Origin: Oscillospiraceae bacterium
GTDB taxonomy: Bacteria > Bacillota > Clostridia > Oscillospirales > Oscillospiraceae
Assembly: GCA_015067945.1 (NCBI GenBank)
Contig: SVLM01000017.1
Span: forward strand, 1 to 41,699
Reading direction: 5' to 3'
DNA: 41,699 nt
Below the pieces are notes generated by a model that worked only from the letters and a program-made list of their open reading frames with translations, was not told the DNA's origin and ran no database searches. Shown here piece after piece: positions 24,620-32,704 of the stretch. The translations under genes and the position numbers were made by a program. Position 1 is the stretch's first letter. The number at the start of each line of letters is the position of its first letter.

Positions 24620-25906
24620 TTACACGTGTTCCAGAGCCTGTGCAATGTCGGCAATGAGGTCTTCGGAATTTTCCAGACCGCAGGACAGACGGATCAGATC
24701 CGCACCGACGCCGGCGGCGGCAAGCTGCTCGTCGGTCATCTGCCGGTGGGTGGCACTGGCCGGGTGCAGGCAGCAGGTCCGGGAGTCGGCCACATGGGTC
24801 TCGATGGAACCCAGCTTCAGGTGCTTCATGAAGATTTCTGCAGCCTTTCTGCCGCCGGTGAGGCCAAAGGAGATGACACCGCAGGAGCCATTGGGCAGAT
24901 ATTTCTGTGCCAGGTCGTAATACTTGTCGCCCTTCAGACCGCAGTATTTTACCCAGGCAACCTTTTCGTGGGTACTGAGGAATTCCGCAATGGCCTGTGC
25001 ATTGGAACAGTGCTGCCGCATACGGAAGGGCAGGCTTTCCAGACCCAAATTCAGATAAAAGGCACTCTGGGGGGACTGGATAGAACCCAAATCACGCATC
25101 AGCTGTGCGGTGCACTTGGTGATGAACGCACCGCCGAGGCCAAAACGCTCGGTGTAGGTGACACCGTGGTAGCTGTCGTCCGGCGTGCACAGACCGGGGA
25201 ATTTGTCCGGATACTTGGTCCAGTCAAATTTACCGCTGTCCACGATACAGCCGCCCACAGCAACGCCGTGGCCGTCCATGTACTTGGTGGTGGAGTGGGT
25301 AACGATATCCGCACCAAATTCAATGGGGCGGCAGTTGATGGGGGTGGGGAAGGTGTTGTCCACGATCAGCGGCACGCCGTGAGCGTGGGCTGCCTTGGCA
25401 AATTTCTCGATATCCAGCACCGCCAGGGCAGGGTTGGCAATGGTCTCGCCGAACACGGCCTTGGTATTCTCCCGGAAGGCAGCGTTCAGCTCTTCTTCGG
25501 AGCAATCGGGGTCCACGAAGGTGACTTCGATGCCCATACGCTTCATAGTCACGCTGAACAGATTAAAGCTGCCGCCATAGATCGCGGAGGAGGACACAAT
25601 GTGGTCGCCGCAGGAGGCGATATTAAACACTGCGTAGAAGTTTGCGGCCTGACCGGAACCGGTGAGCATGGCGGCACTGCCGCCTTCCAATGCCGCAATT
25701 CTGGCGGCAACGGCATCGCAGGTGGGGTTTGCCAGACGGGAATAGAAATAGCCTTCTGCCTCCAAATCAAAGAGCTTCCCCATGTCTTCGGAGGTGGCGT
25801 ACTTGAAGGTAGTACTCTGGACAATGGGAATCTGCCGGGGCTCACCGCTGGCGGGGCTGTAACCGGCCTGGATGCAAAGGGTCTCAATGTGTAACTTGTT
25901 ATCCAT
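24620..25906 (-). CDS. metY: O-acetylhomoserine sulfhydrylase-type PLP enzyme
   Basis: Cys/Met metabolism PLP enzyme that is expected to make homocysteine (or methionine) from O-acetylhomoserine and sulfide. The start chosen is ATG at 25906 (MDNKLH), 8 bases after GAGGTG. It is 428 residues, the length of MetY rather than the shorter MetB/MetC (about 380-400). Motifs: LCIQAGYSPASGEPRQIPIVQSTTF, FYSRLANPT, LEGGSAAMLTGSGQAA, IVDNTFPTP, and the Schiff-base Lys208 in HSTTKYMDGHG. It could use free sulfide released by the CyuA-like enzyme encoded at 1193-2470. First of a two-gene operon with a GPH transporter. Confidence 0.88.
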   Translation of the reverse strand: MDNKLHIETLCIQAGYSPASGEPRQIPIVQSTTFKYATSEDMGKLFDLEAEGYFYSRLANPTCDAVAARIAALEGGSAAMLTGSGQAANFYAVFNIASCGDHIVSSSAIYGGSFNLFSVTMKRMGIEVTFVDPDCSEEELNAAFRENTKAVFGETIANPALAVLDIEKFAKAAHAHGVPLIVDNTFPTPINCRPIEFGADIVTHSTTKYMDGHGVAVGGCIVDSGKFDWTKYPDKFPGLCTPDDSYHGVTYTERFGLGGAFITKCTAQLMRDLGSIQSPQSAFYLNLGLESLPFRMRQHCSNAQAIAEFLSTHEKVAWVKYCGLKGDKYYDLAQKYLPNGSCGVISFGLTGGRKAAEIFMKHLKLGSIETHVADSRTCCLHPASATHRQMTDEQLAAAGVGADLIRLSCGLENSEDLIADIAQALEHV

Positions 25907-25935
25907 GGGGATCACCTCAAAAGTAGAATATGGTT

Positions 25936-25964
25936 ATTGTACCGCCCGGGGGACTTTTTGTCAA
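25936..25964 (-). promoter_or_regulatory. Promoter of the metY operon
   Basis: Minus strand: perfect -35 TTGACA (25959-25964), 17-base spacer that contains CCCCCGGG, -10 TACAAT (25936-25941). The leader of about 25 bases is too short for an S-box or T-box. Confidence 0.85.
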
Positions 25965-25977
25965 TCCGGGCAGAGGA

Positions 25978-26003
25978 AAAGCTTCCCCCCGGGGGAAGGC
26001 TTT
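25978..26003 (-). terminator. Terminator of the nitroreductase gene
   Basis: Stem formed by AAGCTTCCCCCC/GGGGGAAGGCTT with T-rich ends. Its core resembles the palindromic arms of the element at 41288-41504, so it may derive from the same repeat family. Confidence 0.75.
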
Positions 26004-26527
26004 TATAGATAAGTCACCAGCTCGTCCAAAGACTTGCGTTTCTTCTCCCGGAGGGGTTCGTCTTTGGCGTAGCCAAGGGTGATTACCATCTGCACCGGAG
26101 CGTCAAGACCGCAGATGCTACGCAGTTCCTTGTCGTCGAACCAACCCAAAATGCAGCTGCCCAGACCCTGTGCGGCGGCTTCCGCGGTAATATAGGCGGC
26201 CACGATGCCGATATCCATGGAGCGGTAGTCAAGGCTTTTGAGCTTGGAACCCAATGCGGCGGCCTTTACATAGGGAGCTTCGGAGATCACCAGCAGGGCC
26301 GGTGCGTTTTCTGCAAAGGTATTTCTGCCCATGCCCATGGTGGTTTTGGCCACTTTTTTAGCGGTATCGCCCTGACACAGAGTCAGGTGATAGGGCTGTC
26401 CGTTGCAGGCAGAGGGGGCCAACCGGGCAGAGGCTAAGATCGCCTCCAGCTTTTCCGGCTCAATGGGTCGCTCCGGGTCATAGCTCCGGCAGGACTGTCT
26501 GTTTTTTGCAATTTCTGTAAAATTCAT
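26003..26527 (-). CDS. Nitroreductase family protein
   Basis: A small (174-residue) FMN-dependent oxidoreductase of the nitroreductase superfamily. Start ATG at 26527 (MNFTEI) was chosen over a longer reading that begins in the promoter region. Features: NRQSCRSYDP at the N terminus (FMN phosphate contacts), SARLAPSACNGQPYHL, APALLVISEAP and SCILGWFDD followed by LGYAKDEPLREKKRK at the C terminus. The natural substrate is unknown; such enzymes reduce quinones, flavins or nitroaromatics with NAD(P)H. Divergent from the dGTPase-like gene, with its own terminator. Confidence 0.9.
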   Translation of the reverse strand: MNFTEIAKNRQSCRSYDPERPIEPEKLEAILASARLAPSACNGQPYHLTLCQGDTAKKVAKTTMGMGRNTFAENAPALLVISEAPYVKAAALGSKLKSLDYRSMDIGIVAAYITAEAAAQGLGSCILGWFDDKELRSICGLDAPVQMVITLGYAKDEPLREKKRKSLDELVTYL

Positions 26528-26578
26528 ATGAAAAACCCTTTCTTTCCGTGAATACTCGCAAAAGTTTATAAAAATCCA

Positions 26579-26607
26579 TTGATTCAAAGTGGATTTTATG
26601 GTATAAT
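26579..26607 (+). promoter_or_regulatory. Promoter of the nucleotide-turnover operon
   Basis: -35 TTGATT (26579-26584), 17-base spacer, perfect -10 TATAAT (26602-26607). Confidence 0.8.
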
Positions 26608-26656
26608 AAACAACCGGGCAAAATGACCCGAGTAAATTCAGATAAGAGGTGGTACC

Positions 26657-27877
26657 ATGCCAAAAGAAAAACTGTCAGAAGAACTGTCTGCCAGAATCGC
26701 ACAGGATAAGGAAAACGGAACCCATATTGATCTTGCGTTTAAGGACAGCATGGTCATCCGCCGTCGGAGCCATAGGGAGGAAACCCCGGTCTGGCGGCCC
26801 AAATTCGCTCGCGATATCGATCGGATCATGTACAGTCCTTATTATAATCGCTATACGGACAAGACGCAAGTTTTTTCTCTGGTCAAGAATGATGACATTA
26901 CCAGACGGAGTTTGCACGTTCAGCTGGTTTCCCGGATTGCCCGGACCATCGGCCGTGCACTGAACCTGAATCTTGACCTGATTGAAGCCATTGCTCTGGG
27001 CCATGATATCGGCCATACGCCCTTTGCCCATACCGGCGAGGTGTATCTCAACGAGCTGTACAACAAGCACACCGGCCGGTTCTTCACCCATAACATTCAT
27101 TCTGTCCGTGTGCTGGATCAAATTTTTCCCATAAACCTGAGCCTACAGACGCTGGTGGGTATTGCCGGACACAACGGTGAGATCGAGCTGGAAGAATACT
27201 GGCCCGTGGAAATGGACAGCTTTGAGAAGTTCGACGAAGAGATCGAAAAGTGCTACCTGGATCGGGCCTATGCCAACAAGATCCAGCCCAACACCCTGGA
27301 AGGCAATGTGGTCCGCATTTCGGATATTATTGCCTATTTGGGCAGGGACCGGCAGGACGCTGCCCGGATCCAGATGCTGGAGAAGAATGCCTTCGCCGGT
27401 GCGGATATTGGCACGATCAATTCCGAGATCATCAACAATCTGGTTGTCAACATCATTGAAAACAGCTACGGCAAGCCCTATATCAAGCTGGATGCGGAGC
27501 ATTTTGAATCCCTGAAGGTCACAAAGCGGGAAAACTACGCCAAGATCTATGAGAGCGAACCGACCCGAATCCAAATGGAGCGTACGGTCCGGCCCATGAT
27601 GGCGGAAATTTACGACCAGCTGTTGTCTGACCTGCAGCAGGGAAAGAAATATTCTCCCATTTTCACCCACCATATTGATTATGTGAGCCAGACCCACTAT
27701 GTCCGTCAGACTCCCTATGAGCTGACCGAGCCGAACCAAATGCTGGTGGACTACATTGCCAGCATGACCGATGATTACTTCATCGACCTGCACCACTATC
27801 TGTTCCCGGACAGCGAATATAAGGTGCAGTATCGGGGTTATTTTGACGACGCAGCAGCTTACAAGAGAGAGGAATAA
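26657..27877 (+). CDS. HD-domain dGTP triphosphohydrolase-like protein
   Basis: A 406-residue HD-superfamily protein of the deoxyguanosinetriphosphate triphosphohydrolase type, which releases triphosphate from dNTPs. The motif order fits: NRYTDKTQVF, RRSLHVQLVSRIARTIGRAL (first metal His, residue 87), LGHDIGHTPFAHTGE (His116-Asp117 and the following His residues), then GHNGEIELEEYWP. The N terminus has a basic patch IRRRSHREETP, and the C terminus (YASMTDDYFIDL type sequence IASMTDDYFIDLHHYLF) closes like clostridial dGTPase relatives. The start follows AGAGGTGGTACC. First gene of an operon with two DHH phosphoesterases and surE, so a role in balancing nucleotide pools is likely. Confidence 0.88.
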   Translation: MPKEKLSEELSARIAQDKENGTHIDLAFKDSMVIRRRSHREETPVWRPKFARDIDRIMYSPYYNRYTDKTQVFSLVKNDDITRRSLHVQLVSRIARTIGRALNLNLDLIEAIALGHDIGHTPFAHTGEVYLNELYNKHTGRFFTHNIHSVRVLDQIFPINLSLQTLVGIAGHNGEIELEEYWPVEMDSFEKFDEEIEKCYLDRAYANKIQPNTLEGNVVRISDIIAYLGRDRQDAARIQMLEKNAFAGADIGTINSEIINNLVVNIIENSYGKPYIKLDAEHFESLKVTKRENYAKIYESEPTRIQMERTVRPMMAEIYDQLLSDLQQGKKYSPIFTHHIDYVSQTHYVRQTPYELTEPNQMLVDYIASMTDDYFIDLHHYLFPDSEYKVQYRGYFDDAAAYKREE

Positions 27878-27879
27878 AC

Positions 27880-28821
27880 ATGTTTGAGGAAGCACGCAGG
27901 CTCATAGAAGTCTACGACAGAATCATTATCCACCGCCACAACCGGCCTGACGGCGATGCCATGGGTAGCCAGCTGGGACTGAAGCATATCATTTTGGAAA
28001 ACTTCCCCGGCAAGCAGGTTTATGTAGTCGGTGATGTATCCAAGCGGTTTGCCTTTATGGAGGATTCCGTTATGGATGAGATCCCGGACGAATACTACCG
28101 GGGGGCATTGGCAATCATTCTGGACACCTCTGCCAAGGCACTGATCAGCGATGATCGGTATACTTTGGCAGAGAAAACTCTGCGGATTGATCATCACATT
28201 TTCTGTGAAAAGATTGCCGATGTGGAGATCACGGACACCGGCTTTGAAAGTTGCTGTGGCATGATTGCTGAGTTTGCTTATGAAAATAAGCTGAAGCTGA
28301 ATGATGTGGCAGCCCAGTCGCTGTTTATCGGCATGGTCACCGATTCCGGTCGTTTCCGCTACGATTCCACCACATCCAGAACCTTCCGCCTGGCATCCTT
28401 TCTGATGGAAAAGCCCTTTGATACCACGGATCTTTACGGCCATTTGTATGCCGATGATTTTGCCAAGGTGCAGCTGCGGGCGAAATTTGTGCTGAAGATC
28501 AACTTTACCCCCAAGAATGTGGCCTATATCTACACGGATCTGGCAGAAGCCAAGACACTGAATGTGGAGACCTTCACCATTTCCCGTGAGATGGTCAACA
28601 CCATGGCCAATATCAAGGGTGTGGATATTTGGGTAAACTTTACCGAAACCGAGGATGGCGTGCTCTGCGAGCTCCGTTCCAGCCGCTATAACATCAACCC
28701 CATTGCGGTAAAATACGGTGGCGGCGGTCACGCCAAGGCCAGCGGTGCTACGGTGGCAGACCGGCAGACCGCTATGGCGATGCTGGCGGATCTGGATGCC
28801 ATGATAGGAGAAAACGAATGA
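27880..28821 (+). CDS. DHH-family phosphoesterase, NrnA-like (paralogue 1)
   Basis: A 313-residue DHH-DHHA1 protein, like NrnA, which degrades very short RNAs and dephosphorylates pAp to AMP. Catalytic motifs are complete: HRHNRPDGDAMGS (DxD), ILDTSA (Asp), RIDHHI (DHH), VTDSGRFRYDST, and the DHHA1 substrate loop YGGGGHAKASGA. The start lies two bases after the dGTPase-like stop, and its end overlaps the next gene by 4 bases (ATGA). It shares all motifs with the next gene, so the two arose by tandem duplication, and their substrates may have diverged. Confidence 0.9.
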   Translation: MFEEARRLIEVYDRIIIHRHNRPDGDAMGSQLGLKHIILENFPGKQVYVVGDVSKRFAFMEDSVMDEIPDEYYRGALAIILDTSAKALISDDRYTLAEKTLRIDHHIFCEKIADVEITDTGFESCCGMIAEFAYENKLKLNDVAAQSLFIGMVTDSGRFRYDSTTSRTFRLASFLMEKPFDTTDLYGHLYADDFAKVQLRAKFVLKINFTPKNVAYIYTDLAEAKTLNVETFTISREMVNTMANIKGVDIWVNFTETEDGVLCELRSSRYNINPIAVKYGGGGHAKASGATVADRQTAMAMLADLDAMIGENE

Positions 28822-29801
28822 AACAAGAGATGCTTACGATCTTGAATAAGATCAAAGAATATGACCGGATCATCATTTTCCGCCATTTCCGACCCGACGG
28901 TGATGCAGTAGGCTCCACCAAGGGCCTGCAGAGGATTCTGCAGCTGACCTTCCCCGAAAAGGAAATCTATCTGCAGAATAACGACTTTTCCGAGTATTTG
29001 GCTTTTTTAGGTGGTGAGGATGCACCGCTTGCAGACGAAATGTTCACCGATGCTTTGGGCATCGTGCTGGATACGGCAACAGTCAAGCGGATCTCCAGCC
29101 CCAAGTATGCACTGTGCAAGGAGTTGTGCAAGATCGACCACCATATCGATATTGCTCCCTATGGCGATGTTTCCTGGGTGGAGGATCTGCGTTCTTCTAC
29201 CTGCGAAATGGTGACACATTTCTACAACACCTTCAAGGATGAGTTGAAGATCGACGCTCAGGCGGCAACCTATCTGTATACCGGCATGGTCACCGACTCC
29301 GGCCGTTTCCGCTACCGGGATGTGTCCGGCGAGACACTGCGGCTGGCTGCGACCCTGCTGGAGCAGGGCATTGATACGGATCGGATTTATGCCAATCTGT
29401 ATCTCGAGGCCTACGGCTATCTGAAGTTCAAGGCACATGTCTATCACCGTATGCAGATGACGGACAACGGCGTTGCCTATCTGCATGTTGACAAGGCTAT
29501 GCAGGAGGAATTCAATCTGTCTCTGGAGGCCGCCAGTGCATCCATCAGCTGTCTGGATTCCATCCGTGGCTGCATTTGCTGGATCGTGTTTGTGGACAAC
29601 GGTGATGCAGAAGGCTCTGTCCGCGTCCGTCTGCGTTCCCGGTTTGTGACCATTAACGAGCTGGCTGAGCAGTACCGGGGCGGCGGTCATGCCTGTGCGG
29701 CCGGTGCAACGGTGTACAGCATGGAGGAGATTCAGGAGCTGCTTGAAAAGGCGGACGCTTTGGTCAAAGAATATAAGGAAACCCACGAGGATTGGCTATG
29801 A
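28818..29801 (+). CDS. DHH-family phosphoesterase, NrnA-like (paralogue 2)
   Basis: A 327-residue paralogue of the preceding gene. It also keeps every catalytic motif: FRHFRPDGDAVGS, VLDTAT, KIDHHI, VTDSGRFRYRDVS and YRGGGHACAAGA. It reads SSTCEMVTHFYN where paralogue 1 has ESCCGMIAEFAY, so the region after the DHH motif differs most. Overlaps upstream and downstream genes by 4 bases each, which shows tight translational coupling. Both copies appear intact; neither looks like a pseudogene. Confidence 0.9.
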   Translation: MKQEMLTILNKIKEYDRIIIFRHFRPDGDAVGSTKGLQRILQLTFPEKEIYLQNNDFSEYLAFLGGEDAPLADEMFTDALGIVLDTATVKRISSPKYALCKELCKIDHHIDIAPYGDVSWVEDLRSSTCEMVTHFYNTFKDELKIDAQAATYLYTGMVTDSGRFRYRDVSGETLRLAATLLEQGIDTDRIYANLYLEAYGYLKFKAHVYHRMQMTDNGVAYLHVDKAMQEEFNLSLEAASASISCLDSIRGCICWIVFVDNGDAEGSVRVRLRSRFVTINELAEQYRGGGHACAAGATVYSMEEIQELLEKADALVKEYKETHEDWL

Positions 29802-30514
29802 GAATACTGATTACCAATGACGACGGCATTTACGCATCTGAGCTGATTCCCCTTGTCAAATGGGCGATGAAGCTGGGCGAAGTTGTGGTCGCTGCACCCA
29901 AGGTTGAGCAAAGCGGAAAAAGCCATGGCATCGAGATCCACAAGGCCTTTGAGGTCAAGCAGGTGGATTTGGTGGATGGCGTCCGGGCGTATGCTGTGGA
30001 TTCCACCCCTGCGGACTGTGTACGCTTCGCCATTCTTGGTTTAAAGGAAGAATTTGATCTTGTGATTTCCGGCATCAACCGGGGACTGAATATCGGTATG
30101 GACATCATGTACTCCGGAACAGTAGCGGCAATTTTTGAAGCGGCTGCGTTGGGCGTGCGTGGCATGGCAGTTTCTACCGAGCCTAAGTTCTACGAAGGTG
30201 CCGCCGGACAAATGGATCGCATCTGGGCCTATATGACCGAGAATAAGCTGTTTGATATCCATCCCATTTATAATGTGAACTTCCCTAAGGAGGCCGGCCC
30301 CATCCGGATTACCAAGCAGGGCGGTCCCTACTATTCCGATGATTTTATGCCTCAGGAGAACGATATGTACCTGCCCCGGGGCAAGGATATTTTCGAGGAA
30401 AGCGGCAACATGGACATAGACACCGATGCTGTGCTCCGTGGCGGATTCACATCCATTATGCCCCTGTCCCTCAGCCGTGCAGACCTGACGGTGTTTGAAA
30501 AATTGAAGAAGTAA
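29798..30514 (+). CDS. surE: 5'/3'-nucleotidase SurE
   Basis: Metal-dependent nucleotidase/exopolyphosphatase of the SurE family that removes phosphate from nucleoside monophosphates. The start ATG at 29798 overlaps the upstream stop (ATGA); reading from 29792 would add two residues without a better site. The 238 residues contain LITNDDGIYASE (metal Asp pair), APKVEQSGKSHGIEIH, DSTPADCVRFAI and ISGINRGLNIGMDIMYSGTVAAIFEAA, all SurE hallmarks. Last gene of the operon; it may take NMPs made by the DHH enzymes on to nucleosides. Confidence 0.95.
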   Translation: MRILITNDDGIYASELIPLVKWAMKLGEVVVAAPKVEQSGKSHGIEIHKAFEVKQVDLVDGVRAYAVDSTPADCVRFAILGLKEEFDLVISGINRGLNIGMDIMYSGTVAAIFEAAALGVRGMAVSTEPKFYEGAAGQMDRIWAYMTENKLFDIHPIYNVNFPKEAGPIRITKQGGPYYSDDFMPQENDMYLPRGKDIFEESGNMDIDTDAVLRGGFTSIMPLSLSRADLTVFEKLKK

Positions 30515-30516
30515 CG

Positions 30517-30546
30517 AAAACGCTCCGCCAATCGGCGGAGCGTTTC
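30517..30546 (+). terminator. Terminator after surE
   Basis: A 12-bp perfect stem AAACGCTCCGCC/GGCGGAGCGTTT with an AATC loop, ending the nucleotide-turnover operon. Confidence 0.9.
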
Positions 30547-30567
30547 TGTACTGTGGGAGTATTGATG

Positions 30568-30637
30568 GCGGACGAGCAATGCTCGCCCCTACGCTCACTA
30601 CCGATGGGGCGTGTAGGGGAGGCCATTGGCCGTCCGC
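30568..30637. repeat. 70-base inverted-repeat element
   Basis: Two 25-base arms, 30568-30592 and 30613-30637, are inverted copies with a few differences. Each arm contains its own small palindrome: GAGC-AAT-GCTC on the left and GGCC-ATT-GGCC on the right. It is non-coding and lies between surE and the converging lipoprotein gene. The remaining 60-odd bases up to 30702 show nothing else I can support. Confidence 0.75.
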
Positions 30638-30702
30638 TGGTTTTGCACTGCGTCGGATGGGGTGGCGTGATCACCGGCTGCTACAAGAATAACAGAGGAA
30701 AC

Positions 30703-30735
30703 ATAAAAGAGGAGCCGCACGATGTGCGGCTCCTT
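30703..30735 (-). terminator. Terminator of the seven-gene surface operon
   Basis: An 11-bp stem AGGAGCCGCAC/GTGCGGCTCCT with a GAT loop, with CTTTTATG following on the minus strand. It lies 15 bases beyond the last stop of the leftward operon. Confidence 0.85.
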
Positions 30736-30750
30736 GGTGCTATGTAGTGA

Positions 30751-32682
30751 TTAGTTGGCAGGGACAAAATAAGAGGGGAAGGAACCGTTGATCTTGCTCA
30801 GCTGGCTGCAGGAGAAGGTGTTGAAGTTATTGTAGGTGCCGATATAGCACTCAGTGCCATCAACAACAGCGACCAGAGTGTTGTGCTCGGTGCTCCAGGT
30901 GTAGACAGCCTCGGGAGTGGTGGTCAGCCGCAGGTTGTAGTGAGTGCCGCTCTTGTGCATGTCCAGATAGGTCTTGACACCATCCTTGGTGAAGTACAGA
31001 CGGTAACCGCCGGTAACCTCTTCCAGGTACACAACAGCTGCCTCAGCTGCGTTCTCAGTGCTCTGCATATACCAAGCCTGATTTGCGGTTGCGGAACCGG
31101 CGAAGTACAGAGTCTTGCCCAGATTGCCCTGGTTCAGAGCCAGTTTGTAAGCAGTGCCAACAACGGGATTGGTGACTGCGGTGCCGGGGTTGCTGGGCTG
31201 AGTAGCAGGAGGAGTAGTGGGCTGAGTAGCAGGGGGAGTGGTGGGCTCGGTAGCGGGAGGAGTGACAGGCTCGGTGGTGCCGCCTGCACCATAGAACTGG
31301 CAGTAGAAGCCGTTGTAGGAAGTGGCACAAGGACCGACAGTCTTGTAGTTCTTGTCGTTTCTGGTGCCGAACCAGTAGTCCTTCTCATCAACAACGGCGA
31401 TCAGGGTGTTGCTGGCCTCGTCGAAACGATAGACAGTAGAAGCAGAGGCTTCATAAGCACCGTTGACATGGGTGCCACTGACGACCATGTTGATGTAGGT
31501 CTTAGCGCCGCCGATGTTGGTGTACAGGTAGTAGCCGCCGGTGGTTGCTTCCAGATAGACATCGATAGCGGCATTTGCATCGGTGGTGGTAGCCATATAG
31601 TAGCTGTCCATAGCACCGGTCAGGTAGTAAACATCGGTAGCGGAGACGTTCTGCTGAATCATACCGAACTTATAAGCAGTACCTGCAACGGGGTTGGTGA
31701 TTACACCAACGCTGGGAGTGCTGGGGGTAGTGGGATTGTTGGGAGTGGAGGGTTCGGAGGGATCGGTGCTGGGCTCGGAGGGTTCGGTAGGTTCGGAAGG
31801 CTGCGTGGGAAGCTCGGGAAGGGAGTCGCTGCTGTAGAAATAGGAGGGGAACTGATTGACACCAACATCAGCAGCCTTATCACCGGTGATGTAATAGGTG
31901 GAAGAAGCACTCATGGTCTCATAGGTGCCGTAGGTGCCCAGGTAGAAGGAGTCTTCACCAATGGTATGGATAAAGGTGTTTGCATCAGAACTGAAGGTGA
32001 ATACGGTGGTAGCCTCAGTGGTCAGCTTCACAGCAGCCTTCTGGCGGTTGTTGTTATCCAGGTAGCCTTCCAAAGACAGATAGGTCTTGACGGTGCCGTC
32101 AACAAAATAGAAATAGTAGCCACCCTCGGCCTCTTCTACATAAACATCAACAGCCTCGGCGACGTTCTCGGAAGCAGCGAAATACTTGCCGTCCATTTTG
32201 CCGTTAAAGTACAGAACCTTACCCACGTTTGCCTGAACCAGAGCAAACTTGTAGCCGGTACCGGCAACGGGCTTGAGGACAACGCCGGTGCCAACACTGC
32301 TGGCGGGAACCTTGCGGTCAAAGGACACGGTCAGGGAGTTGCCTTTGTCGTCGGAGATCTTAGCTGTCAGCTTGTAAACGATCTCGCTCTCAGAAGCTTC
32401 GGGAATGTTGACAGCAACCATCTTGCCGTTGGGGGTAAAGGTAATGGCACTGTTGTCAGCGGTCCATTCTACGTTGTAGGTACCATAACCCTGAACACTT
32501 ACTACGCCAACGACAGTAAAGCTGCTAGGGGTAATTTCTGCAGAATCCTTATACAGATTGTACAGATAGGTCTTAGCTTTTTCCAGACCGGTGTTATCGG
32601 GAGTTTCCTCAGTCTGGGTGCAGCCGGCGAACAGGCTCAGAGCCATTGCCAGCAGCAGAATGTAAGAAAAGAGCTTTTTCAT
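30751..32682 (-). CDS. Lipoprotein with Ig-like domain and three copies of a novel-looking repeat domain
   Basis: A 643-residue surface lipoprotein. Layout: lipobox FAGC (Cys21); an Ig-like domain at about 33-126 (ITPSSFTVVGVVSVQGYG, then KLTAKISDDKGNSLTVSFDRKV) that resembles atrophied bacterial Ig domains; then three domains of about 140 residues at 137-284, 329-465 and 504-641, joined by Pro/Thr/Ser linkers (PSEPTEPSEPS, TTPPATQPTTPP). Each copy opens with P-V-x-G-T-x-Y-K and contains a TGGYY-like turn and a T-Y-L/I core. I cannot name this repeat domain; the small aromatic-rich strands suggest a carbohydrate or surface-binding beta fold. The first and second copies closely match two copies in the protein at 39424-41133. 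Last gene of the ABC/nuclease operon, 22 bases after the nuclease gene. Confidence 0.8.
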   Translation of the reverse strand: MKKLFSYILLLAMALSLFAGCTQTEETPDNTGLEKAKTYLYNLYKDSAEITPSSFTVVGVVSVQGYGTYNVEWTADNSAITFTPNGKMVAVNIPEASESEIVYKLTAKISDDKGNSLTVSFDRKVPASSVGTGVVLKPVAGTGYKFALVQANVGKVLYFNGKMDGKYFAASENVAEAVDVYVEEAEGGYYFYFVDGTVKTYLSLEGYLDNNNRQKAAVKLTTEATTVFTFSSDANTFIHTIGEDSFYLGTYGTYETMSASSTYYITGDKAADVGVNQFPSYFYSSDSLPELPTQPSEPTEPSEPSTDPSEPSTPNNPTTPSTPSVGVITNPVAGTAYKFGMIQQNVSATDVYYLTGAMDSYYMATTTDANAAIDVYLEATTGGYYLYTNIGGAKTYINMVVSGTHVNGAYEASASTVYRFDEASNTLIAVVDEKDYWFGTRNDKNYKTVGPCATSYNGFYCQFYGAGGTTEPVTPPATEPTTPPATQPTTPPATQPSNPGTAVTNPVVGTAYKLALNQGNLGKTLYFAGSATANQAWYMQSTENAAEAAVVYLEEVTGGYRLYFTKDGVKTYLDMHKSGTHYNLRLTTTPEAVYTWSTEHNTLVAVVDGTECYIGTYNNFNTFSCSQLSKINGSFPSYFVPAN

Positions 32683-32704
32683 ATGAATCTCCTGTTCTTT
32701 AATA

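Noticed and set aside
30553..30747. Open frame of 64 codons on the plus strand between surE and the lipoprotein gene.
   Set aside because: It runs through an inverted-repeat element and a terminator hairpin, has no clear ribosome site and shows no family resemblance.
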